The translations under genes and the position numbers were made by a program. The notes beneath the pieces are model-generated. The model had not been told where the DNA came from. It saw nothing but the letters and a program-made list of their open reading frames with translations, and made no database searches. DNA of 41,505 bases from a virus, in the IMG/VR virus record IMGVR_UViG_3300042390_000615, positions 1 to 41,505 of that record, one strand, 5' to 3'. This document shows, piece by piece, positions 34,072 to 40,092 of this stretch (its first letter is position 1; every line of letters starts with the position of its first letter).

Positions 34072-34306
34072 TCAATGGTTTTATTTCATTGACTTTGGAG
34101 AGAGGGTTTTTATAAAGACCCTATGAGAACTTTGATTCTATAAATTATCAAATGTTTTATTAACTTTTCGCTTCTGTAGAATTTGACTTTTGACCCCGTA
34201 GGAAAGTTCAAATTCGCACTATGAATTGAATTGTTATGTTTATTTATACAAGTTCTTGCTGGTTTTTGTAGTTCTATCCTATGCTGATTTAATCACAAAA
34301 ACCAGC
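34072..34306. other. Chain of inverted repeats (candidate structured RNA or DNA)
   Basis: Four hairpins lie within 235 bases. TCAATG (34072-34077) pairs with CATTGA (34087-34092). GGGTTTTTATAAAGACCC (34104-34121) folds on itself. GAATTTGACTTT (34179-34190) pairs with AAAGTTCAAATTC (34203-34215) with one bulge. GCTGGTTTTTGT (34258-34269) pairs perfectly with ACAAAAACCAGC (34295-34306). Confidence 0.75.
34241..34248 (-). promoter_or_regulatory. Orphan T4-type late promoter, exact consensus
   Basis: Minus strand TATAAATA with no gene for more than 900 bases downstream. Transcription would enter the hairpin chain and then the phased repeats. Confidence 0.45.
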
Positions 34307-34424
34307 ACTTCGGTACTCTGACCCCTAAATGAGTTTATAAGTGCCTTGCAGGGGCATATAGACGTGTCTGGGAGTGTTTATAATTTTATAGTGGTGTGCC
34401 GATTTTTGGAGTGTCCTGGGGGTA

Positions 34425-34453
34425 TTGACAAAACAGCGCTGATGTGTTATAAT
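34425..34453 (+). promoter_or_regulatory. Perfect consensus sigma70 promoter for the HNH gene
   Basis: TTGACA (34425-34430), a 17-base spacer and TATAAT (34448-34453) on the + strand. Both boxes and the spacing are ideal. Transcription from about 34460 gives a leader of about 250 bases before the HNH start. The local DNA (34310-34470) is more GC-rich than its surroundings. Confidence 0.85.
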
Positions 34454-34479
34454 GCAGGCCAAGACCGCGACAAGAACTC

Positions 34480-34592
34480 ACATTCTTTAAGGTTTCTTAA
34501 GGTATTAACTACATTCTTTAAGGTTTCTTAAGGTATTAACTACATTCTTTAAGGTATTAATCATAAGAACTCACATTCTTTAAGGTATTAAC
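34480..34592 (+). repeat. TTAAGG tandem repeats in the HNH leader
   Basis: A 31-base unit beginning ACATTCTTTAAGG and ending TTAAGGTATTAACT occurs at 34480-34510 and 34511-34541. A shorter form ACATTCTTTAAGGTATTAA follows at 34542-34560 and 34573-34591. All lie between the promoter and the HNH start. Confidence 0.9.
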
Positions 34593-34670
34593 AATATAAC
34601 ACTACCATTATATCAATTTATCAATCTCTAATCATAGTAATTCTCAATATTAACCTTTTCTTAAATAGCA

Positions 34671-34699
34671 TTTACCACTATATACCTTTTAGTGGTAAA
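34671..34699 (+). promoter_or_regulatory. Strong hairpin just before the HNH start codon
   Basis: TTTACCACTA (34671-34680) pairs perfectly over 10 bp with TAGTGGTAAA (34690-34699), loop TATACCTTT. The stem ends 9 bases before the ATG at 34709 and would cover the ribosome-binding region. T4 homing endonuclease genes such as I-TevI are held back by hairpins of this kind. Confidence 0.75.
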
Positions 34700-34708
34700 C
34701 TCAATCAA

Positions 34709-35239
34709 ATGGAAACCAGATTACTGAAACTTGAAGATACAAAATACTTAAAAGATTACCCTGAATATGGTGTAGACACAGAAGGAAATATATGGTCTTT
34801 TAAGTATAAGAAACCAAAGATACTTTCTCCTGGTTGGAAGAAAAGAAATTGTGGATATAGAGCAGTATTACTATCTGACAAATACGGTAAAAAAAGAAAC
34901 TTTCTAGTTCATAGATTAGTTGCTCTTGCTTTCATTCCAACAGAAGATATTACAATGGAAGTAAATCATCGAAATAAAAACAGTGCAGATAATAGATTAG
35001 AAAATCTAGAATGGGTAACTAAAAAAGCAAATGTAGAATATAAAGCAGTTGTAAATGGTTTTGAAATAGATAAGTTTATATTAGAAAAAGTAAAAGAAGT
35101 TCATTCTGCAAGCATAAGAAAAGGATTACCAGTTCCTAACTCTTATGAATTTATGAATAATATGATTGAAAGCGCACTGGAACAATATATCAATCAATAT
35201 GGACTTCGTAAAGTAATGAATACTTCACCTAAATCTTAA
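34709..35239 (+). CDS. HNH homing endonuclease (NUMOD4 + HNH_3 type)
   Basis: A 176-residue protein, the only + strand gene in the window. Residues 17-43 (YPEYGVDTEGNIWSFKYKKP) form a NUMOD4-type DNA-contact motif. Residues 67-104 hold the HNH core: VHRLVALAF (His 68), EVNHRNKN (Asn 86, His 87) and NRLENLEWVT (Asn 95, Asn 99). The remainder is helical and may be a DNA-binding tail. Such free-standing enzymes cut phage DNA at or near their empty insertion site and spread by recombination. It has its own consensus promoter, a repeat-rich leader and a hairpin before the start. The end overlaps the convergent minus-strand gene by 11 bases. No intron or split gene is seen next to it. Confidence 0.9.
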   Translation: METRLLKLEDTKYLKDYPEYGVDTEGNIWSFKYKKPKILSPGWKKRNCGYRAVLLSDKYGKKRNFLVHRLVALAFIPTEDITMEVNHRNKNSADNRLENLEWVTKKANVEYKAVVNGFEIDKFILEKVKEVHSASIRKGLPVPNSYEFMNNMIESALEQYINQYGLRKVMNTSPKS

Positions 35240-35390
35240 TCAACTTCCTACATAACTCAAATCTTTTCCATTCTTCATCAGTAAAGTTATCAGAAGCATA
35301 AGGGATTCCTACAATATAAGAACAACTACGATTAACTTTTTCTTGATATGGAATAGATGTAATTGTAGTTGCTAGAATCAGTTCAATCAT
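35229..35390 (-). CDS. Small hypothetical protein (53 aa), hydrophobic N-terminus
   Basis: A 53-residue protein starting MIELILATTITSIPYQEKVN and ending DEEWKRFELCRKLIKI. The first 13 residues are hydrophobic and could be a weak membrane or export signal. The start overlaps the upstream stop by 8 bases (ATGATTGA), and its 3' end overlaps the convergent HNH gene by 11 bases. No family is recognised. Confidence 0.72.
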   Translation of the reverse strand: MIELILATTITSIPYQEKVNRSCSYIVGIPYASDNFTDEEWKRFELCRKLIKI

Positions 35391-35571
35391 AAGTGTAAAA
35401 AGGAATAGTAGAGATTACTTGATCGTTTGTATCATACTTTTCATATAACCATTGATTGTTTCTGATGTGAGCATAGGTGTGTAGATTTTGTTGATGATCT
35501 TCCTGAAAATAGGATCCTGCTTGAGCATCGTAGATGAAATCAAGATCGTGAAGAAGTGAGTCAAATGTCAT
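35383..35571 (-). CDS. Small hypothetical protein (62 aa)
   Basis: A 62-residue acidic protein rich in Tyr, His and Gln: MTFDSLLHDLDFIYDAQAGS ... NNQWLYEKYDTNDQVISTIP FYTYD. No domain is recognised. It is the second-last gene of the minus-strand cluster before the HNH gene and overlaps the following gene by 8 bases. Confidence 0.72.
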   Translation of the reverse strand: MTFDSLLHDLDFIYDAQAGSYFQEDHQQNLHTYAHIRNNQWLYEKYDTNDQVISTIPFYTYD

Positions 35572-35628
35572 AATTAAGATTCAAAGCATCCTTTATATCA
35601 AGCAATCAAAAGAGAAATCTATTTGGTA

Positions 35629-35772
35629 TTACACAAATTCCATTAGGAAATAATCAACAGTAATCTCCAACTCTGCTGCTTTTCTTTCAAATTCCATTGC
35701 ATATTCATCAGCATAAGTTTCATCTTCGTGCTGGCAGAAAAGATCCAGTGTAGATTCATTCATAAAAGTCAT
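35629..35772 (-). CDS. Small acidic hypothetical protein (47 aa)
   Basis: A 47-residue acidic, helical protein: MTFMNESTLDLFCQHEDETY ADEYAMEFERKAAELEITVD YFLMEFV. The ATG overlaps the TGA of the upstream gene as ATGA, which argues for the 35772 start over the second Met at 35763. Function unknown. Confidence 0.7.
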   Translation of the reverse strand: MTFMNESTLDLFCQHEDETYADEYAMEFERKAAELEITVDYFLMEFV

Positions 35773-35981
35773 TTGTTCAGTTTGATGAGTTCTTTTTGAA
35801 TAGTCAGTATATCGTAAATATCATCTACATCAGCAAGATCAACAGGTGCAAATTCAGAAAGATTTACAGTGTTATCTTTGTAGATAGGAGCATAATACAA
35901 TTCATTCTCATCAGGATCAAGAGTATAAACACAACCGTGATCTTGTTTTTGAAGAATAATCATTTGAGAGAGTTTCATCAT
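35769..35981 (-). CDS. Small hypothetical protein (70 aa)
   Basis: A 70-residue protein with a short beta segment (GCVYTLDPDENELYYAPIYK) and an acidic helical end (VDLADVDDIYDILTIQKELI). The first ATG (35981) overlaps the upstream TGA as ATGA; the second Met at 35978 is an alternative. It is part of a chain of coupled genes from 36.5 to 35.2 kb. No family is recognised. Confidence 0.7.
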   Translation of the reverse strand: MMKLSQMIILQKQDHGCVYTLDPDENELYYAPIYKDNTVNLSEFAPVDLADVDDIYDILTIQKELIKLNK

Positions 35982-36181
35982 TCTAATGTCAGAGAATCAA
36001 AAGTAATAAAAGTAAGTTCAGTTAAAACATCATCATCAACTGGACCAAGTTTATCATGAATTGCATCTGAAATCAATTCATACATTGTCGAAACATAGCG
36101 ATCATTGTATCGAATATAATCAAGCACTTCTGATTTAAGTGCATCAGACAAGTTGTGAAGTGTTTGAGATGAAAGTGTCAT
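35978..36181 (-). CDS. Small hypothetical protein (67 aa)
   Basis: A 67-residue acidic helical protein: MTLSSQTLHNLSDALKSEVL DYIRYNDRYVSTMYELISDA ... ELTFITFDSLTLE. The overlap with the next start and its acidic character are shared with its neighbours; such small acidic early proteins of T4-like phages often bind host factors, but nothing here shows a target. Confidence 0.72.
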   Translation of the reverse strand: MTLSSQTLHNLSDALKSEVLDYIRYNDRYVSTMYELISDAIHDKLGPVDDDVLTELTFITFDSLTLE

Positions 36182-36186
36182 TTTGT

Positions 36187-36330
36187 TTAATTAGACATCA
36201 CTTTGTTGAACAATGAATCATATGATTCTTGGTCTACACCATCAGGAATACCAACATCATTAAAGAATCCAATCAGAGATTGCAGAACTTCAAGTTCTTC
36301 AGGTGTGAATCGGAAAATCATTTCAGTCAT
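36187..36330 (-). CDS. Small hypothetical protein (47 aa)
   Basis: A 47-residue protein: MTEMIFRFTPEELEVLQSLI GFFNDVGIPDGVDQESYDSL FNKVMSN. It looks like a compact helical protein. Its ATG overlaps the TGA of the upstream gene (ATGA). No family is recognised. Confidence 0.7.
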   Translation of the reverse strand: MTEMIFRFTPEELEVLQSLIGFFNDVGIPDGVDQESYDSLFNKVMSN

Positions 36331-36521
36331 TGGTAAAAATTAGGCACCCAGAGAAGTTCTACTGATTCATTATGTTGTTGAAATACTTCTTGCCATTCCA
36401 TAAAAATAGCACTTGCATTTGACCTATTCTTTTTCTTCTTGCTCTTCGTCAGTTTAATCATTCGCTTTTCCATCTGCAGAAGAGTGTTTTCTGCTTGAAG
36501 ATTCAGTTGTTCTTTGTTCAA
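36327..36521 (-). CDS. Small basic hypothetical protein (up to 64 aa), start uncertain
   Basis: The frame reads LNKEQLNLQAENTLLQMEKR MIKLTKSKKKKNRSN ... ending LLWVPNFYQ. No ATG opens it: the longest form uses a TTG at 36521, while the first ATG (36473) gives 48 residues starting MEKRMIKL. Neither has a clear ribosome-binding site. The middle is very basic. The downstream ATGA overlap supports that the frame is translated. Confidence 0.55.
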   Translation of the reverse strand: MNKEQLNLQAENTLLQMEKRMIKLTKSKKKKNRSNASAIFMEWQEVFQQHNESVELLWVPNFYQ

Positions 36522-36564
36522 TGATTGTAAGGCGTTTGGTATATTAAAGAAGCGAAGTCATAAT

Positions 36565-36726
36565 TTAGCGATTGATAAGAGTTTTCACTTCATCGAAAGA
36601 CTTACATTGTCCTGCTTTGATTGCATTGATAATGCTAGTCGTAATCATACCACACTGATGATTTGCATTACAAATCGCATAGACAGGAGTGCGATCTTGA
36701 ATGTCGAAAGTGGTTTTGATCAGCAT
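36565..36726 (-). CDS. Small hypothetical protein (53 aa)
   Basis: A 53-residue protein: MLIKTTFDIQDRTPVYAICN ANHQCGMITTSIINAIKAGQ CKSFDEVKTLINR. Three Cys and a His (CNANHQC...C) could bind metal or be structural; this is uncertain. An 18-base leader motif shared with the 82-residue gene at 38.3 kb lies 10 bases before the ATG. Confidence 0.68.
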   Translation of the reverse strand: MLIKTTFDIQDRTPVYAICNANHQCGMITTSIINAIKAGQCKSFDEVKTLINR

Positions 36727-36735
36727 TGTTTGTTT

Positions 36736-36753
36736 TTATGTGGGACAGATGAA
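36736..36753 (-). promoter_or_regulatory. Shared 18-base leader motif, copy 1
   Basis: Minus strand TTCATCTGTCCCACATAA, identical to 38313-38330, placed 10 bases before the ATG of the 53-residue gene. The CTGTCCCAC core also occurs in the leader module near 37.47 kb. Confidence 0.55.
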
Positions 36754-36766
36754 AGAGAAGAAAGAC

Positions 36767-37006
36767 TTATTGATAGAAGCGATTATGAATTTCATCGCGC
36801 AGACTTTTCAGTTTGCGAACATCAGAAATATATGCTACATCAGGATGATAATGATCTTCAAAACTTGCATAACCAAGAACATCAACAATGTCTTGAACAG
36901 TCAAATCATCGTACTCTTGCAACTCACATTCATCAAACTGATTAAAGTAGCGAGTCAGAAAGAACAGAGCATCAGAGTAGATAGTTTCAGTGAGAGTTTG
37001 AGTCAT
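36767..37006 (-). CDS. Hypothetical protein (79 aa)
   Basis: A 79-residue acidic protein: MTQTLTETIYSDALFFLTRY FNQFDECELQEYDDLTVQDI VDVLGYASFEDHYHPDVAYI ... HNRFYQ. It appears helical. The leader before the ATG is AACAACA without a Shine-Dalgarno, a pattern shared with several neighbours. No family is recognised. Confidence 0.75.
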   Translation of the reverse strand: MTQTLTETIYSDALFFLTRYFNQFDECELQEYDDLTVQDIVDVLGYASFEDHYHPDVAYISDVRKLKSLRDEIHNRFYQ

Positions 37007-37041
37007 TGTTGTTAAGAAAGAAAAAGGAAGGAAGAAAAGAA

Positions 37042-37227
37042 CTAATCAACCAGTGCAACTCTTACATCTTCTGTAATTCCATTCTTATCATTCGTCACCT
37101 TGATATAAACAATACCAGCATCAATCAGTGGTTGAAGTGCTCGCATACGTTGCGACCAATTATTAACAACATCACCATTCTCAAGAGTGAGAAGAATTTC
37201 TTTTTGTGCTTTGGTGAGTTTCATCAT
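37042..37227 (-). CDS. Small winged-helix-like hypothetical protein (61 aa)
   Basis: A 61-residue protein: MMKLTKAQKEILLTLENGDV VNNWSQRMRALQPLIDAGIV YIKVTNDKNGITEDVRVALV D. The order helix (KAQKEILLTLENG), helix (MRALQPLIDAGI), then two strands with a turn (VYIKV...VRVALV) is that of a small winged helix-turn-helix, so DNA binding is possible. This is inferred from sequence pattern only. The second Met (37224) is an alternative start. Confidence 0.75.
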   Translation of the reverse strand: MMKLTKAQKEILLTLENGDVVNNWSQRMRALQPLIDAGIVYIKVTNDKNGITEDVRVALVD

Positions 37228-37263
37228 TGATTGAAGAAAGAGAAGAAGGAAAGAAAGAAAGAA

Positions 37264-37437
37264 CTACACAAGAGAAAGTGCATCTTTCTTTTGCTTGGGA
37301 TTGGAAACTTGCTTTACCCAAGCAGACTTGCGATTCTTAACAACTTGAGAGGGAAGTTTAGTCTTACCCTGAACCTCATTGATAAGAGAAATGAAACTGA
37401 TGAAGAATTGCTTTTCCATTCGTTGAGCAGCAGTCAT
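37264..37437 (-). CDS. Small basic hypothetical protein (57 aa)
   Basis: A 57-residue protein: MTAAQRMEKQFFISFISLIN EVQGKTKLPSQVVKNRKSAW VKQVSNPKQKKDALSLV. A hydrophobic helix is followed by a basic second half. It is the gene served by leader module A, whose sequence directly before the ATG (TTTATTTGAATTAAG) is the same as before the DUF6011 gene. Confidence 0.72.
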   Translation of the reverse strand: MTAAQRMEKQFFISFISLINEVQGKTKLPSQVVKNRKSAWVKQVSNPKQKKDALSLV

Positions 37438-37557
37438 CTTAATTCAAATAAACAATGGGTCTTGGGTGGGACAGGCACCCCTGCTCCCTCCACCCTCTTA
37501 ATATAGCACCTTTTGAGCACCGTGCTCTTTTAGTGTGCCAGCGCTACAGGTGGCACA
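37438..37557 (-). promoter_or_regulatory. Repeated promoter/leader module, copy A
   Basis: In minus-strand order: a dyad TGTGCCA-N10-TGGCACA (37557-37534), an ACTAAA box, a GAGCACGGTGCTC palindrome, an extended -10 TGC-TATATT (37508-37500), and a leader with GGGTGGAGGG pairing to CCCACCC. The 3' part before the ATG matches copy B almost exactly. Confidence 0.65.
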
Positions 37558-37581
37558 TGGTATCAGAGACTCACCTTGAGA

Positions 37582-37812
37582 CTATGATACTTTATCCCAA
37601 TGATGCTTCCAATCATAATCCTCATAATATCCACTCTTTACAATGTCATCATAAACAGTGGGAAGATTATGAATCTTTGCCTTATCCCTATTCCGAAGTT
37701 CTACCTCATTATCGTGGAGTAAAGTTTCAAGTTGCTTGATTTCATTAAATGTCTTTGGTCGGCGGTATGGGTAATAATCAGAAGAATTACCTTTGCGTTG
37801 TGTTTTAGACAT
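37582..37812 (-). CDS. Conserved-type hypothetical protein (76 aa)
   Basis: A 76-residue hydrophilic protein: MSKTQRKGNSSDYYPYRRPK TFNEIKQLETLLHDNEVELR ... PTVYDDIVKSGYYEDYDWKH HWDKVS. The PT-YDD-VKSGYYE end recalls small hypothetical proteins common in cyanophages (from memory, no search). A basic N-terminus is followed by a helix and an aromatic acidic end. Confidence 0.75.
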   Translation of the reverse strand: MSKTQRKGNSSDYYPYRRPKTFNEIKQLETLLHDNEVELRNRDKAKIHNLPTVYDDIVKSGYYEDYDWKHHWDKVS

Positions 37813-37837
37813 TGGTTTTTCCTTTTGTTAATTTAGG

Positions 37838-38020
37838 TCAGAGTTGAGAAAGAATGATTTTGAGATTCTCTAGATGTTCTTTCTTCTCATCATATTCTTC
37901 ACTCAAATCATCAACAGAATTATCTTCATAATTTGTCTCCTCTCGAATCTGCCAAGACAGGTCTTCTAAATCACCTTCAATTTGTTTGATGAAAAATTTG
38001 ATTGTTTCAGTTTTAGTCAT
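37838..38020 (-). CDS. Small acidic coiled-coil protein (60 aa)
   Basis: A 60-residue helical, acidic protein: MTKTETIKFFIKQIEGDLED LSWQIREETNYEDNSVDDLS EEYDEKKEHLENLKIILSQL. The ATG at 38020 is chosen because a longer frame to 38107 would overlap the upstream gene by 55 bases. The ends suit a short coiled coil. Function unknown. Confidence 0.72.
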   Translation of the reverse strand: MTKTETIKFFIKQIEGDLEDLSWQIREETNYEDNSVDDLSEEYDEKKEHLENLKIILSQL

Positions 38021-38052
38021 TTTTGAAAGTGTATTGTGAATTGGTCGAAAGA

Positions 38053-38301
38053 CTAGAGTTGAACCAGTACTTTCATCATTGCAGAAACTTCTGCTTTTGT
38101 ATTCCAAGCAATTACATCTTCAGTCATATTTCCATTGGGTCGAAAGATTGCAACTTCATATGTATTATCCGTCACATTACCATATAATCCACTTCCAGGA
38201 AGTCCAGAAACAACAGAAATACTCCATTCATTGCTGAACTTATACCTTGCTTGAATTGCACCAGGAATAGGGTGTGCTTCGAATTGGAGTTGATCGAACA
38301 T
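38053..38301 (-). CDS. Conserved-type hypothetical protein (82 aa)
   Basis: An 82-residue protein: MFDQLQFEAHPIPGAIQARY KFSNEWSISVVSGLPGSGLY ... TYEVAIFRPNGNMTEDVIAW NTKAEVSAMMKVLVQL. The arrangement of F-HP-PG--QAR--F-N--S-SVV, a glycine loop, YE-A, and a C-terminal helix looks like a small alpha/beta protein often seen in cyanophages. No biochemical role is known to me. It carries the shared 18-base leader motif. Confidence 0.8.
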   Translation of the reverse strand: MFDQLQFEAHPIPGAIQARYKFSNEWSISVVSGLPGSGLYGNVTDNTYEVAIFRPNGNMTEDVIAWNTKAEVSAMMKVLVQL

Positions 38302-38312
38302 TGGAGTTGTTG

Positions 38313-38330
38313 TTATGTGGGACAGATGAA
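38313..38330 (-). promoter_or_regulatory. Shared 18-base leader motif, copy 2
   Basis: Identical to 36736-36753 (minus strand TTCATCTGTCCCACATAA). It lies in the short gap between the DUF6011 gene and the 82-residue gene, 12 bases before the latter's ATG. Confidence 0.55.
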
Positions 38331-38337
38331 TTAGAAA

Positions 38338-38916
38338 CTAGGCAAGGCGCTTTTCACAAACAGGACCAATTCCCATCTGTACAGAGAGAGGGTCATTCAG
38401 AGTGCGACCGCAAATAGAGCAAGAACCAGTCTCGTGCCCATAAATCTTTGCCAGTTGCAGGAGATTGTCATTAGCGTCCTCTAGCAGATTTTTAACATCT
38501 TCGGAGACATTACCTTTCAACTCACCGTTTTGAGTAATCTTACCAACATATTGGTTGTTCTCAAAAACATAAACACAACCGATATTTGCACCCTTATTCA
38601 CAGTGGAGAGAGTAATACCAGGCAGTCGCACTTGAAACTTGGTGCGACGGTTTGCACCTGCATCATACATTTTCTCCACCAGATTGATATACTCACCATT
38701 CTCAACAGGAGTTTGAGAATCAATCACACTTTGAGTTGCAAGATAGTGCATCCAAGCAATTTGCTTTTCAGACACTTTCTTCTTCTCAACCAGATTCATT
38801 GCGAAATTATTATAGTTCAGTTTATCTTTGATATATGCTTTTGCATCATTCAGAGACTCAAACTTGCTATCAAAAGCAATCTCTTCGCCTTGCTTTTCAA
38901 CAATGAAAGAAGTCAT
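38338..38916 (-). CDS. DUF6011-type zinc-finger protein (192 aa)
   Basis: A 192-residue protein. The C-terminus (166-187) reads CSICGRTLNDPLSVQMGIGP VC, the signature of DUF6011-type phage proteins: CxxC, then GIGPxC, with a likely metal-binding role (Cys 166, 169, 187; a fourth ligand is not certain, His 161 is near). The N-terminal part has an acidic helix and a KKVSEKQIAWMHYLATQ segment seen in related phage proteins. Residues 94-140 are beta-rich. The function of this family is not established; nucleic-acid binding is a fair guess. It is driven by leader module B. Confidence 0.85.
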   Translation of the reverse strand: MTSFIVEKQGEEIAFDSKFESLNDAKAYIKDKLNYNNFAMNLVEKKKVSEKQIAWMHYLATQSVIDSQTPVENGEYINLVEKMYDAGANRRTKFQVRLPGITLSTVNKGANIGCVYVFENNQYVGKITQNGELKGNVSEDVKNLLEDANDNLLQLAKIYGHETGSCSICGRTLNDPLSVQMGIGPVCEKRLA

Positions 38917-39036
38917 CTTAATTCAAATAAAGAATGGGACTTGGGTGGGACGGTGAGACCCGCTCCCTCCACCCTCTTAATCTACCAGAAAAAAGTTCCA
39001 GTGCCCGTTTAGTGTGCCACTGCTACAACTGGCACA
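38917..39036 (-). promoter_or_regulatory. Repeated promoter/leader module, copy B
   Basis: In minus-strand order: the TGTGCCA-N10-TGGCACA dyad (39036-39013), ACTAAACGGGCACTGG, an extended -10 TGG-TAGATT (38987-38979), and a leader with GGGTGGAGGG and TCCCACCC able to pair. Positions 38968-39020 are identical over 53 bases to 40134-40186 in copy C. Confidence 0.7.
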
Positions 39037-39050
39037 TCGCATCATTGGAC

Positions 39051-39380
39051 TCACACAGTCTGATGCGACAGTGCAAACTTCACAATCTCTGTGCGATTGT
39101 TCTTATATTGCAAAATCAAATCTACAATCGCATCAACATCTTCAGGTTCAGGTTCAGGAACACACTCATCTTTTGAAAGTGCATTAAAAATACTCACAAT
39201 CTCAAAGTCTGATTCAAACAGCAGATTTCGGTGATTATCAATCTCCATATAATCTTCCACTGCATCAACAGACAGTTGCAATGGAATATCAGGTCCAATC
39301 ATACCCAAAGTTGCAAGACGTTCGAGGGCACCAACAACCCACATCACTTTGCATTCATCAATCGAAAGTTGTGCGTTCAT
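39051..39380 (-). CDS. Hypothetical protein (109 aa)
   Basis: A 109-residue acidic protein: MNAQLSIDECKVMWVVGALE RLATLGMIGPDIPLQLSVDA ... DECVPEPEPEDVDAIVDLIL QYKNNRTEIVKFALSHQTV. The ATG at 39380 avoids overlap with the upstream gene. Two helical parts are joined by a PEPEPE linker. No family is recognised. Confidence 0.77.
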   Translation of the reverse strand: MNAQLSIDECKVMWVVGALERLATLGMIGPDIPLQLSVDAVEDYMEIDNHRNLLFESDFEIVSIFNALSKDECVPEPEPEDVDAIVDLILQYKNNRTEIVKFALSHQTV

Positions 39381-39417
39381 TGTATCAAGAATAAAGGAAA
39401 AGAAAGGGGTGATTAAC

Positions 39418-40092
39418 TCACACCCCACAGAGTTGTTTGGTCACAGAACCAGATGCTTGACGGTTCAAAGAAACACCAGCACCTACGTTTGCGCCAGAAT
39501 AAGCACCAGCACCGTTTGCACCATTCATCTTCTTGGCACGTCCAAATCGCATTGTGGAGAGTTTATTACTCACTGCTTCGGCATCATCATGAACTCGGTT
39601 CTCTGCCAGTTTCATTTCCTTCAGACGTTCTGCAACTTTATCTGCAAATGCCTTGCGGAAATTAAGTTTGAAAGAACGGGAAACAGAATCACCACGCAGA
39701 GAGCAAAGGATTTTCTCTGCTTTATGTGCAACTTCTGCCTCTTTCTCCATCACCTGAACAAGGTAATCATAATAGAGTCGCACTTGGATTTGTTGTGCTT
39801 CACTACCAATGATTTGAAGAGACTTTGTATCTCCATTCTTCAGATATGCTTTTGCATCATAGAACGTTGCAATCGCATTGGCAAGAGTAGAAAGAGCAAC
39901 ATTGATTCTTTTGAAAGAAACAAACTCTTCATCAAGAACTTGAGTTTCAGTTGCTTCGCTTACAGTGATTCCATACTGTTTGCACAGTTTATCAATCATT
40001 CGGGCAGCAGCAGATGCTTCACCCTCAAAGTCAGTACCATTCTGCAGTTTCAGAATGGATTGAATCTTTGCGATAACTTGCGAACGATCCAT
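39418..40092 (-). CDS. DUF2786-containing protein (224 aa)
   Basis: A 224-residue protein. Residues 1-45 (MDRSQVIAKIQSILKLQNGT, EGEASAAARMIDKLCKQYGI) are a clear DUF2786 domain, common in phage and plasmid proteins of unknown function. A helical middle follows (about 60-170, likely the DUF7168-type partner), then a Gly/Ala/Asn-rich tail (MNGANGAGAYSGANVGAGVS) that looks flexible. It is expressed from leader module C. Confidence 0.85.
   Translation of the reverse strand: MDRSQVIAKIQSILKLQNGTDFEGEASAAARMIDKLCKQYGITVSEATETQVLDEEFVSFKRINVALSTLANAIATFYDAKAYLKNGDTKSLQIIGSEAQQIQVRLYYDYLVQVMEKEAEVAHKAEKILCSLRGDSVSRSFKLNFRKAFADKVAERLKEMKLAENRVHDDAEAVSNKLSTMRFGRAKKMNGANGAGAYSGANVGAGVSLNRQASGSVTKQLCGV

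Larger units (their letters stand above)
33378..34424. other. About 1 kb non-coding region with phased repeats and hairpins
   Basis: I see no convincing gene on either strand. A 56-codon + strand frame from 33701 and a 33-codon minus frame near 33.9 kb have unlikely composition. The region holds the 72-bp phased repeats (33461-33704), minus-strand promoters (33728-33756; a weaker TTGACA-N17-TAGAGT at 33854-33882), an orphan late promoter (34241-34248) and a chain of inverted repeats (34072-34306). Confidence 0.7.

Noticed and set aside
34346-34531. 61-codon + strand frame
   Set aside because: It spans the consensus sigma70 promoter and the TTAAGG repeats, so it is read from regulatory DNA.
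34709-35239. IscB or Cas9-like enzyme with an omega-RNA (HEARO) in the adjacent non-coding region
   Set aside because: The protein has only 176 residues with NUMOD4 and HNH_3 motifs. There is no RuvC part, bridge helix or PLMP-type N-terminus, so an RNA-guided enzyme is not supported.
38021-38107. N-terminal extension of the 60-residue coiled-coil gene
   Set aside because: It would overlap the upstream gene by 55 bases, while the ATG at 38020 leaves a normal gap.
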